DNA of 7,247 bases, from the NCBI GenBank assembly GCA_900552315.1, contig URZM01000108.1:1-7247 (forward strand), in the 5' to 3' direction. The notes beneath the pieces are model-generated. The model saw only the letters and a list, made by a program, of their open reading frames with translations, made no database searches and was not told where the DNA came from. This document shows, piece by piece, positions 5,793-7,247 of this stretch (the stretch's first letter is position 1; every line of letters begins with the position of its first letter). The translations under genes and the position numbers were made by a program. The stretch is from an uncultured Bacteroidales bacterium. Its GTDB lineage: Bacteria > Bacteroidota > Bacteroidia > Bacteroidales > Muribaculaceae.

Positions 5793-6815
5793 ATGCGCAC
5801 CGCAGCTTCGTTCATAGCCACAGGGACCATACTGGTCATGCTTTTCATGGCCTGCATGCTGTGTGGCGCTGTGGAAATCCCTTGGCAAGAGGTTGTCAAA
5901 TGCCTGGCAGGATACGTTCCCGACAGCCCTGTCCATAAAGCCATATTGCTCGAGGCGCGCCTTCCCATGGCCGTCACCGCGCTGCTGTGCGGCATGGCGT
6001 TGTCCATGTCCGGCCTCATGCTCCAGACCACCTTCGGCAACCCGCTGGCGGGGCCATCCATCCTGGGAGTCAGCACAGGCGCTTCACTCGGCGTGGCACT
6101 TGTAATGCTCGGACCGGCACAATGGCTGCACATCATGTCCGGACCGGCATCAGAACTCGGCATCCTGGTCGGAGCCTTGGCGGGAGCGGCCACCATCATC
6201 CTGATCCTGATTTCCTTCTCCTCGGCAGTCAAAAGCCCGACCATGCTACTGATAGCCGGCATCATGATAGGCTATCTCGCCTCCGCAGTGGTCTCCTGGC
6301 TCAATTTCTTCGCTCCCGCACAAGAGGTTAAGGGATATGCCGTGTGGGGAATGGGAAGCTTTATGGGCGTGAACTCCGGCCAATTGCCTGTCTTCGCAGC
6401 CGTCACATTGATAATGTGTATTGCCGGGCTATGTATGTCCAAACCTCTGAACGCTTTGCTGTCCGGGGACAAGTATGCCGAATCCCTGGGGTATGACCCT
6501 AAGCGGATACGAACCGAAATACTCCTTTACTCCGGAGCGTTGACCGCTGTAGCCACGGCCTATTGCGGTCCTGTGGGATTCATAGGGCTTGCCGTGCCGC
6601 ACATCGCACGCGTGCTGTTCCGCTCCTCCCACCATGCCGTGCTGCTGCCGGCCACCATGCTTACAGGAGGAGCGGTGGGTCTGCTGTGCGCATGGCTCTG
6701 CGTGATGCCCGGAGACAAGGGCATACTCCCGCTGAGCGCGGTGACGCCCGTAATCGGTATACCGGTCATACTGTATGTGATTATCCGCCGCAAACGGCTA
6801 TACTATTTCAACTGA
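5793..6815 (+). CDS. FecCD-type ABC importer permease
   Basis: This 340-residue inner-membrane subunit forms, as a dimer, the channel of a type II ABC importer (BtuC/FecD/FepD class). Family landmarks are ARLPMAVTALLCGMALSMSG (55-74), the LQTTFGNPLAGPSILGVSTG stretch (77-96), the coupling-region sequence GFIGLAVPHIARVLF (262-276) that contacts the ATPase, and the closing PLSAVTPVIGIPVILYVI (313-330) before a basic tail. The length and the alternating hydrophobic segments fit the usual ten helices. It starts 15 bases after the binding-protein gene and its stop overlaps the ATPase start by one base (TGATG), so the three are one transcription unit. No Shine-Dalgarno is evident. The ELP motif common near the C-terminus in proteobacterial members is ILP here, probably a lineage difference. 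Only one permease gene is visible, so it is expected to form a homodimer. Confidence 0.95.
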   Translation: MRTAASFIATGTILVMLFMACMLCGAVEIPWQEVVKCLAGYVPDSPVHKAILLEARLPMAVTALLCGMALSMSGLMLQTTFGNPLAGPSILGVSTGASLGVALVMLGPAQWLHIMSGPASELGILVGALAGAATIILILISFSSAVKSPTMLLIAGIMIGYLASAVVSWLNFFAPAQEVKGYAVWGMGSFMGVNSGQLPVFAAVTLIMCIAGLCMSKPLNALLSGDKYAESLGYDPKRIRTEILLYSGALTAVATAYCGPVGFIGLAVPHIARVLFRSSHHAVLLPATMLTGGAVGLLCAWLCVMPGDKGILPLSAVTPVIGIPVILYVIIRRKRLYYFN

Positions 6816-7247
6816 TGGGGAAAGTCTATGTCAATACAAGGAATCTCGCCATCGGCTACCAGCATGGCACCCCGATTGCCGAAGAAATCAGTCTGGAGCT
6901 TCATTCCGGACAGACAGTAAGCCTCGTAGGCGGCAACGGCATAGGCAAGTCCACGCTCATGCGCACGCTGTCCGGCAGCCTCAAACCGCTGAAAGGCGAG
7001 ATAGAGGTGATGGGGAGCCCTATCGGCAGAATCTCCAAACGCAAACTCGCCACGATGGTTTCGATAGTGGACACCGGTACCGGAATGGTAGGCGGCCTTA
7101 CCGTCAGGCAGTTGGTGGAACTCGGCCGTCAGCCATATACGGGGATGCTCGGCATACTCTCGGCCAGGGACAAAAAAATATGCCGTGAGGCAATGGAGGC
7201 CTCAGGCATATTATTCAAGGCCGACGACCACATGGCGACACTGAGCG
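6815..7247 (+). CDS. ABC importer ATP-binding protein, 3' end outside window
   Basis: This is the motor subunit of the importer; 144 codons are visible and the reading frame runs off the window end. The start ATG overlaps the permease stop (TGATG). Reading from it gives MGKVYVNTRNLAIGYQ, a normal ABC ATPase opening with an A-loop Tyr15, then Walker A GGNGIGKST (39-47). The segment LTVRQLVELGRQPYTG (95-110) is characteristic of the FepC/BtuD-type ATPases of siderophore, haem and cobalamin importers. The sequence stops after ATLS (141-144), the first two residues of the expected LSxGE signature, so the signature, Walker B and H-loop cannot be checked. The Q-loop region reads VSIVDTGTG (82-90), without the usual Gln. 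It should pair with the permease just upstream. Confidence 0.95.
   Translation, partial: MGKVYVNTRNLAIGYQHGTPIAEEISLELHSGQTVSLVGGNGIGKSTLMRTLSGSLKPLKGEIEVMGSPIGRISKRKLATMVSIVDTGTGMVGGLTVRQLVELGRQPYTGMLGILSARDKKICREAMEASGILFKADDHMATLS

Noticed and set aside
5783..6265. Minus-strand open frame of 160 codons inside the permease gene
   Set aside because: Met-, Ser- and Pro-rich shadow of a clear FecCD permease, with no independent support.

Overview
The window looks like ordinary chromosome from a member of the Bacteroidetes, probably order Bacteroidales. The signs are a DUF4293-type membrane protein, Bacteroides-style promoters (TTTG near -33 with TAnnTTTG near -7), almost no Shine-Dalgarno sequences, a tRNA with no encoded CCA, and a histidyl-tRNA synthetase of the eukaryote-like type. 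The family cannot be fixed from this sequence alone. No mobile element, CRISPR array or phage gene is visible.

Layout: (1) Positions 1-69 are the 3' part of a tRNA-Gly(CCC), followed by an AT-rich hairpin with a T-tract (77-127). (2) Positions 128-318 hold no gene; two hairpins lie here, one of which (268-299) looks like the terminator of the next gene, read leftward. (3) Positions 319-777 (minus strand) encode a small four-helix membrane protein of the DUF4293 type. (4) Positions 778-1020 are a divergent intergenic region with overlapping candidate promoters for both directions. (5) Positions 1021-3219 encode a 732-residue soluble protein with C-terminal tetratricopeptide repeats and a long N-terminal region I cannot assign. 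(6) A strong promoter match at 3207-3238 drives hisS (3286-4647). (7) hisS overlaps by ATGA with the first gene of an ABC importer: a substrate-binding lipoprotein (4644-5777), a FecCD-type permease (5793-6815) and an ATP-binding protein (6815 to the window end, incomplete).

Together: the last four genes are so tightly packed (4-base overlap, 15-base gap, 1-base overlap) that hisS and the importer probably share a transcript from the hisS promoter. The importer belongs to the type II (BtuCDF/FecBCDE) class that takes up ferric siderophores, haem or cobalamin; the window does not reveal which. There is no TonB-dependent receptor in view, and the gene order stops inside the ATPase, exactly at its signature motif. 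I see no clearly new multi-gene system. The least explained item is the large TPR protein; the most interesting sequence details are the eukaryote-like HisRS motifs, the unusual Q-loop of the ATPase and the hisS-importer coupling.
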